A DNA stretch of 64,000 nt from Mycobacterium conspicuum (GTDB taxonomy: Bacteria > Actinomycetota > Actinomycetes > Mycobacteriales > Mycobacteriaceae). A model generated the notes under the pieces. It had not been told where the DNA came from. It made no database searches and saw only the letters and a program-made list of their open reading frames with translations. Location of the stretch: the NCBI RefSeq assembly GCF_010730195.1, contig NZ_AP022613.1, forward strand, positions 5,642,001-5,706,000, read 5' to 3'. The position numbers and the translations under genes were made by a program. This document shows positions 35,304 to 43,899 of this stretch, one piece after another (within the stretch, counting starts at the first letter, position 1; each line of letters begins with the position of its first letter).

Positions 35304-36035
35304 TCAGAGGGTGCTCACGCCTAGGACGACCAAGAAGCACCCGCCGGCCGCCAGCAGCAGCGCGAACTCCCAGTGGTCGCGGGTTCGGAGCCATTCCTGC
35401 AGGGCCGTCATGAACGCGCGGGTCCGCTGCGGCGCCACCGCATAGCTCACCAGCGGGATCTCGACCAGCGTGAACGCCACCACGTTGAATAGCAGCAAGG
35501 CGTGCGCCTGCGCCACCGGTCCGACGCCCGAGGCGAGGATCGCGGCCATCGCGCCCAAATAGTTGGCGGACGGCAAGGCGACGCACAGCCCGCTCACCCA
35601 CGCCACCCGCAGGGAATCGCCCTGCAAAAAGTCGCGGGCGCGCGCGGACACCTTCCGCAAGCTGCCCGGCGCAGGCGGCTCCAACAGGTCCACGCCCCCT
35701 TTATCTTCGGCCGCGCCACCGACCGCGGCGCGCGCCGGGACGCGCCGAATCTGCTTGCGGACCAACACGTTTGCGGCCAGTGCGGCGGCCACCAGCAGCG
35801 CCAGCAGCCCGGCCACGATCTGCGCCTGGGCCACCGTGAAATGCCCGGCCAACGGGGTCTCTCGAAGGATGAAAAGTATCACCAGGCCGACACCCAGGCC
35901 CATGGTGAAGCCGCCGCACAAGAAGGTGAGCAGTTGCAGCATGGGGCGGGGCCGGTTCAGCATCAACACCGCCAGTCCGAGCCGGATCGGCTCGAAAATC
36001 ACCGCGAGTGCCATCACTAGCACGGTGATCCACAT
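35304..36035 (-). CDS. Sap-like (sulfolipid-addressing, Gap family) membrane protein (Rv3821-like)
   Basis: A 243-residue integral membrane protein with six predicted segments in two groups of three (about 2-22, 36-58, 70-92, then 145-165, 178-200, 215-240), split by a charged loop. This fits the Gap/Sap family that aids transport of glycolipids; Sap (Rv3821) is needed for full sulfolipid-1 export with MmpL8. ATG 36035 starts directly at the first segment. It is followed by the chp1-like gene, as in M. tuberculosis. Confidence 0.85.
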   Translation of the reverse strand: MWITVLVMALAVIFEPIRLGLAVLMLNRPRPMLQLLTFLCGGFTMGLGVGLVILFILRETPLAGHFTVAQAQIVAGLLALLVAAALAANVLVRKQIRRVPARAAVGGAAEDKGGVDLLEPPAPGSLRKVSARARDFLQGDSLRVAWVSGLCVALPSANYLGAMAAILASGVGPVAQAHALLLFNVVAFTLVEIPLVSYAVAPQRTRAFMTALQEWLRTRDHWEFALLLAAGGCFLVVLGVSTL

Positions 36036-36491
36036 GTATGAGAACCGTACCGCAGTCACCCGACCGCCGCGTTGGAATGCCTTTCCGGTGCTGCATTCAA
36101 AGCTGACACCTAACTGTTGCTCACACGAACGTCAACCGTTGGCCGTACGCTGACATGCGTTGTTGACTTGGTTGGACGCAGCCCGGAATGAGGTCGACGT
36201 GGGTGTCAGGAGGTTGCTGAAGGCCTCGCAAGATGTGGGTAATTGGCCCATTTGCTTTAATGGTTATTCCTGCGATGCGGCGGCCAATATGTTGCTAGGG
36301 TTTTCTGACAGCCACTACCTACCGACAGCCAGTGGTCCAGCGTCGCGACACGCTGGTGTGTTACCCGGTCTTGGACGGTAGGGCCGGTAGAGGTCGAATA
36401 GCAACGTAGGCTCTGGGGCCCTGTGGTTCCGCGGCCGTTGAACTTGAATTTGTCCGTGCGACCGACTGGTGGGGGGACAGGAGGAGGAAAA
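36036..36491. promoter_or_regulatory. sap-papA2 divergent promoter region with inverted repeat
   Basis: A 456-base gap with no gene seen. It holds a perfect 7-6-7 inverted repeat CCAGCGT/ACGCTGG at 36337-36356, about 135 bases before papA2, and several short A/T-rich patches (around 36235-36300). The region must drive both sap/chp1 and papA2. Confidence 0.5.
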
Positions 36492-37910
36492 GTGTTTGCA
36501 ATGTCAACACTTGACGACTGGGTGCCAGACCCGGGGTCGATAACCTGCTGGCACCCTTCGGCCGCAGCGAGCCTCAATGCGCGGCACGCGCCGGTGAACC
36601 CAGTGCCGCCCAGCTATCAGCAGACGCAGCATCTTCGTCGCTACTGCGACCACGCGGCGCGGGGTCTCGAAATGACCCGCATGATGATCTTCACCTGGGA
36701 GGTCCCCGGTCGGTGCGACCTGCGCGCCATGGGTTACGCGATCAACGCCCACCTCCGTCGGCACGACACCTACCGCACTTGGTTTGAGTACAAGGACGCG
36801 GACAACATCGTGCGCCGCACCATCGCCGATCCCGCCGACATCGAATTCGTCCCGGTCGAGCACACGGACATGACCACCGCGGAGTTGCGTGAGCACATTT
36901 CGGCACCCCACCCGTTGCAGTGGGGTTGCTTCCTGTTCGGGGTCATTCAGAGCGCCGACCACTTCACGTTCTATGCCAGCATCGGCCATCTCTGCGTCGA
37001 CTTGATGATCGTGCCCGTGTTGTTCACCGAGCTGCACACGACGTACGCCACCCTGGTGCGGGGCGGCGTGCCCGCCCCGCTGCCCGCGGTAGGCAAGTAC
37101 GAGGATTACTGCGCGCGGCAACGCCAGGAGACGTCGGCCCTGACGGCGGACTCGCCCAGCATCCGCGCTTGGTTCGAGTTCGCCGAACACAGCGGCGGCA
37201 CCCTGCCGCACTTCCCGTTGCCGCTCGGTGATTTGTCGGTGCCGTGTACCGGCGAGCTGCTCAACGTGACCCTCATGGACGAGCAGCAGACGCGCCGATT
37301 CGACGACGTGTGCGCCGCGGCGGGCGCCCGCTTCAGCGGGGGCGTGTTCGGCTGCGCCGCCCTCACCGAACACGAGCTGACCGGCGACGAAACCATCTCG
37401 CTATTGACCACCACCGATACCCGCAGCACGCCAACGGAACTCGCAACGACCGGCTGGTTCACCGGCCTGGTGCCGGTGACCGTGCCCGTTACGGCGACGT
37501 CGTTCGGCGACACCGCCCGGGCCGCGCAGGCTTCCTTCGACTCGGGTCACCACCTCGCGACGGTGCCGTTCGACCGCGCGTTGGAGTTGGCGCCGCCGGA
37601 GCTGATGCTGCGCCGCCCGCGGCCCGGAAACTTCGTGATGTCCTTCCTCGACGCCAGCATCGCCCCGCTTTCCGCTGTCGCGAGTTCCGACTTGGACTTT
37701 CGCATCTACGACGAGGGCCGGGTTTCGCACCAGGTGTCGATGTGGGTGGGCCGGTTCCGCGAGGAGACCAAGGTGATGGTGCTCTTCCCGAACAATCCTG
37801 TTGCCCGCGAATCCGTTATCCGCTACGTGGAGGCGATGAAATCCGTCTTCGTCCGCGTCGCCGACGGCCGGCGCCGGGCAGCCTTCGCGCCCTCCTTGAA
37901 GTGGGCTTGA
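36492..37910 (+). CDS. papA2: Acyltransferase PapA2-type (first acylation of trehalose sulfate)
   Basis: In M. tuberculosis PapA2 places palmitate or stearate on trehalose-2-sulfate, the first acylation of sulfolipid. The 472-residue protein carries HxxxD at H166-D170 (SIGHLCVDLM), as in PapA2, where the usual following Gly is absent. The ends of the two proteins align (DEGRVSHQVSMWV near the C-terminus). GTG 36492, with GGAGGAGGA just before it, is the start. It shares about half its residues with the PapA1-type protein, which fits an old duplication. Confidence 0.9.
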   Translation: MFAMSTLDDWVPDPGSITCWHPSAAASLNARHAPVNPVPPSYQQTQHLRRYCDHAARGLEMTRMMIFTWEVPGRCDLRAMGYAINAHLRRHDTYRTWFEYKDADNIVRRTIADPADIEFVPVEHTDMTTAELREHISAPHPLQWGCFLFGVIQSADHFTFYASIGHLCVDLMIVPVLFTELHTTYATLVRGGVPAPLPAVGKYEDYCARQRQETSALTADSPSIRAWFEFAEHSGGTLPHFPLPLGDLSVPCTGELLNVTLMDEQQTRRFDDVCAAAGARFSGGVFGCAALTEHELTGDETISLLTTTDTRSTPTELATTGWFTGLVPVTVPVTATSFGDTARAAQASFDSGHHLATVPFDRALELAPPELMLRRPRPGNFVMSFLDASIAPLSAVASSDLDFRIYDEGRVSHQVSMWVGRFREETKVMVLFPNNPVARESVIRYVEAMKSVFVRVADGRRRAAFAPSLKWA

Positions 37911-37928
37911 TTTAGTCCCCGCGCGCGG

Positions 37929-38273
37929 CTAGCTGCGCTGACTGAGTAGCACCTCTAGCAGGGCGATGAAATCGTCCGGACGCGCCGGTGTGAACGCGGG
38001 ACTCGGCCAGATTCCTGGCACCTCCAGGGTGATCAGCGTCGACTTGAACGGCCGATGCACGTCGAGCGGTAACCAGCGACGCAGGTCCGAGCTGCCCCAG
38101 AGGCGGAACCGCTGCACCACCAGGCCCAGCTTCTCGGTCCGGTATCCGCGAATGGTTTCCAGCGCGATGACCTTCGAGGTGCCCGACGGAAAGTGGTAGC
38201 GGCGCAACGTGATCGCGGTGTGATCCAGCTGGATCAGGCCGTCGTCGTAGGTTTGGCCGGGCGTCTCGCTCAT
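37929..38273 (-). CDS. Rv3819-like conserved hypothetical protein
   Basis: A 114-residue protein with alternating strands and no signal peptide or membrane segment (MSETPGQTYDDGLIQLDHTA; TLRRYHFPSG). M. tuberculosis Rv3819 has similar size and place. Its ATG overlaps the stop of the upstream MBL/Rieske gene (38270-38273), so the two are co-translated and probably act together. It resembles small PH-like folds in pattern, but that is only a guess. Confidence 0.8.
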   Translation of the reverse strand: MSETPGQTYDDGLIQLDHTAITLRRYHFPSGTSKVIALETIRGYRTEKLGLVVQRFRLWGSSDLRRWLPLDVHRPFKSTLITLEVPGIWPSPAFTPARPDDFIALLEVLLSQRS

Positions 38274-39820
38274 GCGCGGGCGCTCCGCAGCTCATGCCCT
38301 CGGGTGGTCAGGCAGCGGCCGGTGTCCAACCGCCACTGCCACCCGTGCAGGTTGCAGGTCAGCATGTCACCTTCCACCACACCGAATTTCGACAAGTCCG
38401 CTTTGAGATGCGGGCAGCGCCGCTGAATCTCCCAGCCGTCCAGCGTGATCGATGCCGAATCGTCGTGTGTCTCGGCAAACCAGCCGTCGGCGTAGGCGAT
38501 GCGCTCGTCGGTCAGGCACTTGAAGAACGTGTACAGGTATTCGTTGTAGCCGCCGACCCGCCACGCACGAAACCTGGTGGACAGGAAGATCGTGTTGACC
38601 CAGTCCGGTTCCTGGTCACGCAGCACGGTGCGCACCAATTCCGGCGCTATCTCGAATCCGTAGCGGACCTTTTCGTCGGGAATGCGTTCGCGCACTGTCC
38701 GCTTCGGAAAATCCAGGACCACCGTTTCCGGGCCGATGACCAGCTCGACCGGGTAGCCGATGCCGTCGCAGATTTCGTCGCTTTGCAGCATGATCGGCTC
38801 GAACAGCGCCCGCAGCGGTTCCAGCAACGGCTCGCCGACCGCGGGTGCCCAGCTCGCCCGCTCCGCCGCGAGGACCGGCGCCATCCGGTCGGCGTACGCA
38901 CTGATGTATGCCGCCTTCCCGGTGGTGAAGATGGCCTCGACCTCGTCGACGGGCAGCGGATGATTAAGCGAATTCAGCTCTGCGCCAGTGAAGTCCGCGG
39001 TCGACCCAGGAATCATCAGCAGGCCCCGGTCATGCCCATGCGTGCGCATCTGGTCTAGGAACACCATCTGGTCGGGGAAGATATTGTCCGGATCGCCGCG
39101 GTCGTCGTTGAGGTGGCGCAGCTCCGGATCCAAAAAGCATGGCGGCCCGGCCGAGGGCACCACCCAGGTCGCGCCCACCTGCGCGATGTACTGGCGAGCA
39201 CGATCCATCTGCCGTTGCCGCTTCTGGACCGCGAACGCCTCCTTGGCGCGCGTCGGCATGTCGTAGACCATCGGATACCAGATCGCGCCGGAGTACTGCA
39301 GTAGATGCACGTCGATGTGACCGAACTCGGACGCCAGCACATCCAGATCGACCGGCCGTGCATCGTTCATGTTGAAAACCGTTGTGGCACGGTCGGATAC
39401 CACAAGCGCTGAGTCACCGATCGGGCCGTCGGCCGGCGCCCGCAGCGCGATGACCATGACGTCCAGGTCGCCTTTGGGTCCGGTCAGCCGGTGCTTGACC
39501 GAGTCGGTGGTCTCGAAGAATCGGTGAAAACCTAGCTGCTGCAGCTCGTTTCGCAGGTCGGGCACCGGAAAGTCCGGCAGCAGCACCACCGCATCCTTGT
39601 TGACATGGGCGCTCAGGTGCTGGGCGTCGAAGTGATCCTTGTGCAAATGCGAGACGTACAGGTAGTCGCAGTCGCCCAGGGTGTCCCAGTCCAGCGTGCT
39701 GTTGTCCGGGAACGGGAACCAGGACGCGAAATAAGCCGGGTTGACCCAGGGGTCGCACAGGATGCTGCCCGCGTGCGTCTCAATCAGGAAGCCAGCGTGT
39801 CCGACGCTTGTGACCTGCAC
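38270..39820 (-). CDS. Metallo-beta-lactamase fold/Rieske [2Fe-2S] fusion protein (Rv3818-like)
   Basis: A 516-residue protein, the same length as M. tuberculosis Rv3818. The N-terminal metallo-beta-lactamase domain has HLHKDH (H58, H60, D62, H63) for two metals and GHAGFLIE ahead of it. The C-terminus holds a Rieske cluster site: C469, H471, C489, H492 (CPH...CNLH). This pairing resembles enzymes that work on amino-sugars or N-oxides, such as CMP-N-acetylneuraminate hydroxylase relatives, but the substrate here is unknown. It leads the operon with the Rv3819-like gene. Confidence 0.88.
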   Translation of the reverse strand: MQVTSVGHAGFLIETHAGSILCDPWVNPAYFASWFPFPDNSTLDWDTLGDCDYLYVSHLHKDHFDAQHLSAHVNKDAVVLLPDFPVPDLRNELQQLGFHRFFETTDSVKHRLTGPKGDLDVMVIALRAPADGPIGDSALVVSDRATTVFNMNDARPVDLDVLASEFGHIDVHLLQYSGAIWYPMVYDMPTRAKEAFAVQKRQRQMDRARQYIAQVGATWVVPSAGPPCFLDPELRHLNDDRGDPDNIFPDQMVFLDQMRTHGHDRGLLMIPGSTADFTGAELNSLNHPLPVDEVEAIFTTGKAAYISAYADRMAPVLAAERASWAPAVGEPLLEPLRALFEPIMLQSDEICDGIGYPVELVIGPETVVLDFPKRTVRERIPDEKVRYGFEIAPELVRTVLRDQEPDWVNTIFLSTRFRAWRVGGYNEYLYTFFKCLTDERIAYADGWFAETHDDSASITLDGWEIQRRCPHLKADLSKFGVVEGDMLTCNLHGWQWRLDTGRCLTTRGHELRSARA

Positions 39821-39946
39821 AACTACCTTTCAACACCTTTCCCGCACCCGTCGGGCGATCGCTTCGAGCTTAGCGTGGCGCGTCAGCCGAGGTCCCATCC
39901 TGTTTCCGGCACTTCAGGCGGCTCACAGTCCGGAGCACTAGGCTGA

Positions 39947-40732
39947 ATGGCTGTGGAACCGGTATACGGGACTGTCATCCAGCTAGCTCGCCTGATCTTT
40001 CGCCTGCAGGGGCTGAAGATCAGCGTCACGGGGGTGGAGAACGTACCCGCTAGCGGTGGCGCCGTCATCGCGATCAACCACACCGGCTACCTCGACTTCA
40101 TGCTCGCGGGCTTGCCCACCTACCAACAGGGACTGGGCCGCAAGGTCCGGTACATGGCCAAGCAGGAGGTCTTCGACCACAAGATCACCGGCCCGATCAT
40201 GCGCAGCCTGCGGCACATCCCGGTGGACCGGCAAAGCGGGGCAGCGTCCTACGAGGCCGCCGTCCGGAACCTGAAGGACGGCGAACTGGTCGGCGTCTAT
40301 CCCGAAGCGACCATCAGCCGCAGCTTCGAGATCAAGGAGTTCAAATCGGGGGCCGCCCGGATGGCGGTCGAGGCCGGCGTGCCGATCGTTCCGCACATCG
40401 TCTGGGGCGCGCAGCGGATCTGGACCAAGGGGCACCCCAAGAAGATCTTCCGGCCGAAGGTGCCGATCACGGTGCTCGTCGGGGAACCGATCGAGCCCAC
40501 GCTGGCGATCGAGGATCTGAGCGGGCTGCTGCATTCGCGGATGCAGCATCTGCTGGAACAGGCGCAAGAGCAGTACGGGCCGCATCCGGCGGGGGAGTTT
40601 TGGGTGCCGCATCGGCTGGGCGGGGGCGCGCCCTCGCTGGCCGAGGCGACCCGCTTGGACGCCGAGGAGGCGGCGGAGAAGGCGGCCCGCCGCGCCGCGC
40701 AAACCGATCAGTCCAGCGGGACGGAGCGGTGA
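39947..40732 (+). CDS. PlsC-family acyltransferase, first of three (Rv3816c-like)
   Basis: A 261-residue 1-acylglycerol-phosphate-type acyltransferase. It has the catalytic NHTGYLD (HxxxxD, near residue 43), the phosphate-binding YPEATISRS block and VPIVPHIVWG. The C-terminal 40 residues are charged and Ala/Glu-rich. Mycobacterial copies of this trio (Rv3814c-Rv3816c) probably acylate lysophosphatidic acid or related lipids; individual roles are not known. It starts at ATG 39947 and ends three bases before the second copy. Confidence 0.9.
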   Translation: MAVEPVYGTVIQLARLIFRLQGLKISVTGVENVPASGGAVIAINHTGYLDFMLAGLPTYQQGLGRKVRYMAKQEVFDHKITGPIMRSLRHIPVDRQSGAASYEAAVRNLKDGELVGVYPEATISRSFEIKEFKSGAARMAVEAGVPIVPHIVWGAQRIWTKGHPKKIFRPKVPITVLVGEPIEPTLAIEDLSGLLHSRMQHLLEQAQEQYGPHPAGEFWVPHRLGGGAPSLAEATRLDAEEAAEKAARRAAQTDQSSGTER

Positions 40733-40735
40733 TCG

Positions 40736-41491
40736 ATGGCGGAGCCCACCTTTCGCACCCTCGAGATCCTGGTCCAGCTGTTCGTCGCGGCCACCGCAAA
40801 GCGGATCACCTACCTGGGTGAGGAGAACATCCCCGAGACGGGTGGAGCGGTGATCGCCATCAACCACACCAGCTATGTCGATTGGGCGCCGGCCGCGCTG
40901 GCGTTGCATCGGCGGCACCGCCGGATGCGGTTCATGATCAAGGCCGAGATGGAACAGGTGAAGGTCATCAACTTCCTGATCAAACACACCGGAACGATTC
41001 CGGTGGACCGCGACGCCGGGGCCGACGCGTACGCGGTGGCGGTGCAGCGGCTACGCGAAGGGGAAGTGGTCGGCGTCTATCCGGAGGCCACCATCAGCCG
41101 CAGTTTCGAGCTCAAGGAATTCAAGTCGGGGGCCGCCCGCATGGCGCGCGAGGCCGACGTCCCGATCGTCCCGCTGATCGTCTGGGGTGCCCAACGGATC
41201 TGGACCAAGGACCACCCGAGGCGTCTCGGTCTGCGGAATGTGCCGATCACCGTCGCCGCGGGGGCGCCGTTGCGCGCCGCGGACGACATCCTGCAGACCG
41301 ATGGCGCGTTGCGCGAGTCGATGAGCGCGCTGCTGCACCAGGTGCAGCAGCGGTATGTTCACGCGGCAGGACAGTACTGGGTGCCCCGCCGCCTGGGCGG
41401 CAGCGCACCGACCCCGGCCGAAGCGGCCCAGATGGATGCCCACGAAGCCGCGGCCAGGGCCGCGAACCGTAGCGCGCATCGGTCGCGGTAG
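40736..41491 (+). CDS. PlsC-family acyltransferase, second of three (Rv3815c-like)
   Basis: A 251-residue paralogue of its neighbours, with NHTSYVDW (HxxxxD), YPEATISRSFELKEFKSG and PIVPLIVWGAQRIWTK. It is about 60 percent alike by eye to the copy before it. The start at 40736 lies four bases after the previous stop, so translation is coupled. The substrate is expected to be a lysophospholipid and acyl-CoA or acyl-ACP. Confidence 0.9.
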   Translation: MAEPTFRTLEILVQLFVAATAKRITYLGEENIPETGGAVIAINHTSYVDWAPAALALHRRHRRMRFMIKAEMEQVKVINFLIKHTGTIPVDRDAGADAYAVAVQRLREGEVVGVYPEATISRSFELKEFKSGAARMAREADVPIVPLIVWGAQRIWTKDHPRRLGLRNVPITVAAGAPLRAADDILQTDGALRESMSALLHQVQQRYVHAAGQYWVPRRLGGSAPTPAEAAQMDAHEAAARAANRSAHRSR

Positions 41492-41519
41492 GCCGGGGGG
41501 CACGGGAAGGAGAGGGGAC

Positions 41520-42305
41520 ATGGCAGAGCCGTTCTACCGCTTTGGGGAGTGGATCGTTCCGCCGATGGTCGCGATCAACGGAACCAAGTTCACATTTCAG
41601 GGCCTGGAGAACATCCCCACGCGCGGTGGCGCGGTGCTCGCCCAGAACCACACCAGCTACCTGGACTGGCTGCCGCCGTTGTTCGCCGTGCGTGAGCGGG
41701 GCCGACGGATGTACTTCATGATCAAGGCCGAAATGGCGGACGTGAAGGCGGTCAACTACGTCATCAAACACGCCCGGCTGATCCCGGTGGACCGCACCCG
41801 GGGTCAAGACGCTTTCGACGCGGCCGTGCAGCGCCTGCGTGAGGGGGAACTCATCGGGATGCATCCCGAGGCCACCATCAGCCGCAGTTTCGAACTCAGG
41901 GAATTCAAGACCGGCGCGGCGCGGATGGCGCTGGCGGCGCGGGTGCCGATCGTTCCGGTGATCGTCTGGGGAGCTCATCGGATTTGGCCCAAAGATCATC
42001 CAAAGAAGGTGTTCCGCAACAAGGTTCCGATCACCGTGGCCGCCGGGCGGCCGCTGGCGCCCCAGGGCACTCCCGAGCAGCTCAACGTGACGCTCCGCAA
42101 CGCGATGACCGCGTTGCTGTACAAAGTGCAAGAGGAGTATCCGCACCCCGAGGGGGAGTTCTGGGTGCCGCGGCGGCTGGGTGGCAGTGCGCCGAACCAG
42201 GACGATTCCCGGGCGATCCGGTTGGCCGAATTGCAGGAGCGGGCCCGCAAGCACGGGCACGACGGTGTGACGCGGCCGGGGCAGGACCAGAGTGGGATTC
42301 ACTGA
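41520..42305 (+). CDS. PlsC-family acyltransferase, third of three (Rv3814c-like)
   Basis: A 261-residue acyltransferase with NHTSYLDW (HxxxxD), HPEATISRSFELREFKTG and VPVIVWGAHRIWPK. HPEAT replaces the YPEAT seen in the other two. An AAGGAGAGG ribosome binding site precedes ATG 41520, and the gap to the second copy is 28 bases. The three copies differ most at the C-terminal tail, which may set partner or substrate choice. Confidence 0.9.
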   Translation: MAEPFYRFGEWIVPPMVAINGTKFTFQGLENIPTRGGAVLAQNHTSYLDWLPPLFAVRERGRRMYFMIKAEMADVKAVNYVIKHARLIPVDRTRGQDAFDAAVQRLREGELIGMHPEATISRSFELREFKTGAARMALAARVPIVPVIVWGAHRIWPKDHPKKVFRNKVPITVAAGRPLAPQGTPEQLNVTLRNAMTALLYKVQEEYPHPEGEFWVPRRLGGSAPNQDDSRAIRLAELQERARKHGHDGVTRPGQDQSGIH

Positions 42306-43154
42306 CGGGACCGGTCGGTAAAAATAGACGCTCAAGGAACCGCGCCGGCCCTCATCGCTTGCGATGTCGATGGCACGCTATTCGACGACGACGAAACCAT
42401 CACCCCACGCACCCGCGCGGCGGTGCGTGCCGCCGTCGACGCCGGTGCGCAGTTCATCCTGGCGACCGGGCGGCCACCGCGCTGGGTGCGCCCCGTCGTC
42501 GAGGCGCTCGGCTTCGCGCCGATGGCAGCGTGCGCCAACGGCGCGGTGATCTACGACCCCGCGACCGATCGGGTGCTGTCCGCGCGCACGCTGTCCGTCG
42601 ACCTGCTGGGCGAGTTGGCCGAGATCGCGAACAAGGCGATCCCGGGCGCGGGGCTGGCCGTGGAGCGGATCGGCAACAGCGCCCACGACACCGCGACCCC
42701 GCAGTTCATCAGCTCGCCCGGCTACGAGCACGCGTGGCTCAACCCGGACAACACCGAGGTGTCAATCGCGGACCTGCTCAGCGCGCCGGCGATCAAGCTG
42801 CTGATCCGCAAGGCCGGCGCGCGCAGCGCGGATATGGCCGCCGAGCTGGCCAAGCATGTCGGGCTGCAGGGCGACATCACCTACTCCACCAACAACGGCC
42901 TGGTGGAGATCCTGCCGCTGGGCATCAACAAGGCGACCGGTGTCGAGGAGATCGCCCGACCCCTGGGCATCGACGACGACGAGGTAGTGGCCTTCGGGGA
43001 CATGCCCAACGACATCCCGATGCTGCTGCGCGCTGGACGCGGGGTCGCGATGGGCAACGCGCATCCCGAGGCCGTGGCCGCCGCCGACGAGGTCACCAGC
43101 CCCAACACCGAGGACGGTGTCGCGCGGGTGCTGGAACGTTGGTGGAGTATCTAG
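42306..43154 (+). CDS. HAD-superfamily (Cof-type) phosphatase with no standard start codon (Rv3813c-like)
   Basis: The frame encodes a Cof-type HAD phosphatase: motif I DVDGTLFDDD at about 42363-42392, motif II ATGRPPRW, motif III Lys region and motif IV FGDMPNDIPML. It matches M. tuberculosis Rv3813c. The first ATG/GTG/TTG in frame is GTG 42423, which is after motif I and would give a dead enzyme. Between the previous stop (42303-42305) and 42423 there is no ATG, GTG, TTG or CTG; only GTA, ATA or ATC could serve. The start given is therefore the first open codon, not a known initiation site. A rare start codon or a small sequence error or frameshift near the run GTAAAAATAG (42318-42327) is likely. 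Confidence 0.7.
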   Translation, partial: RDRSVKIDAQGTAPALIACDVDGTLFDDDETITPRTRAAVRAAVDAGAQFILATGRPPRWVRPVVEALGFAPMAACANGAVIYDPATDRVLSARTLSVDLLGELAEIANKAIPGAGLAVERIGNSAHDTATPQFISSPGYEHAWLNPDNTEVSIADLLSAPAIKLLIRKAGARSADMAAELAKHVGLQGDITYSTNNGLVEILPLGINKATGVEEIARPLGIDDDEVVAFGDMPNDIPMLLRAGRGVAMGNAHPEAVAAADEVTSPNTEDGVARVLERWWSI

Positions 43155-43239
43155 CGTCGTACGCTGATCCGATGTGGGAAACTGCCCGCGTGTCCATGTT
43201 TGTGCCTGACGCCCGCCGCGTGCCGGATGAGGCCGGCTG

Positions 43240-43899
43240 ATGGGGTCACACGAAGGGCGGCCGCCGGCCGGCGGCGAGCCCGAGGACACTAACGAGGGCG
43301 ACGAGACCGAGGCGGTCGAGCGGCCCGCAACCGAACCCGAGCCACCCCAAGCCGGGTCGGACGACGACGATTCGACGCAGTACCCCTCCGGCGGCAGTGT
43401 CGAGTTCCAGGACGCGGACACGACGCGGCCGCGGGCGCCGACGCCCGCCGAGTTGCGCGCGCGGGAGAAGTTCGCCAAGAAGCAGCAGGAGCTCGAGGAG
43501 GCCCGCCTCGCGGCCGAGGCCAAGCGCCGCAAGCGAAATCGCCGGCTGATCGGTGCCGGGGTCGGTATCGGGGTGGTGGGTGTGGTTGCGGGCCTGGGGT
43601 ATTGGGCGTTTTCGGGACCCACGGTCACCGCGCAGTGCGTCCGGGACGACACCAATGGGCAGCCGGTGATCGTTCCGGACAGTTACTGCACCGGCCACAC
43701 CGCGGGCCTCAACGGCTTCTTCTTCTGGGGTGGGCATTCGTACCGGTATTACTACGGCAGTTCGGGGTCCATCGGCCAGCGACCGATCGGCGGTTCGACG
43801 GTGGCGCCCAGCGGTTCGACGGTAAAGACGCGGTCCGGCACCACCATTCAGCGCGGTGGACTGGGCGGCAAGCTTGGCGGCAAGGGCGGCGGCTCGTGA
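43240..43899 (+). CDS. Single-pass membrane protein, possibly DUF1190/YgiB-like
   Basis: A 219-residue protein. Residues 1-65 are acidic, 68-100 are a charged coiled-coil-like helix (REKFAKKQQELEEARLAAEA), 103-125 a membrane segment (IGAGVGIGVVGVVAGLGYWAF), and the rest is outside. The outer part has two Cys 18 apart (CVRDD...SYC) and a Gly/Ser/Tyr-rich end (HSYRYYYGSSGS, RGGLGGKLGGKG). That end resembles E. coli YgiB/YjfM (DUF1190), whose genes also neighbour a glutathionylspermidine-synthetase-like gene. The next gene starts inside its stop (GTGA at 43896). The family call is tentative; the operon link is firm. Confidence 0.6.
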   Translation: MGSHEGRPPAGGEPEDTNEGDETEAVERPATEPEPPQAGSDDDDSTQYPSGGSVEFQDADTTRPRAPTPAELRAREKFAKKQQELEEARLAAEAKRRKRNRRLIGAGVGIGVVGVVAGLGYWAFSGPTVTAQCVRDDTNGQPVIVPDSYCTGHTAGLNGFFFWGGHSYRYYYGSSGSIGQRPIGGSTVAPSGSTVKTRSGTTIQRGGLGGKLGGKGGGS

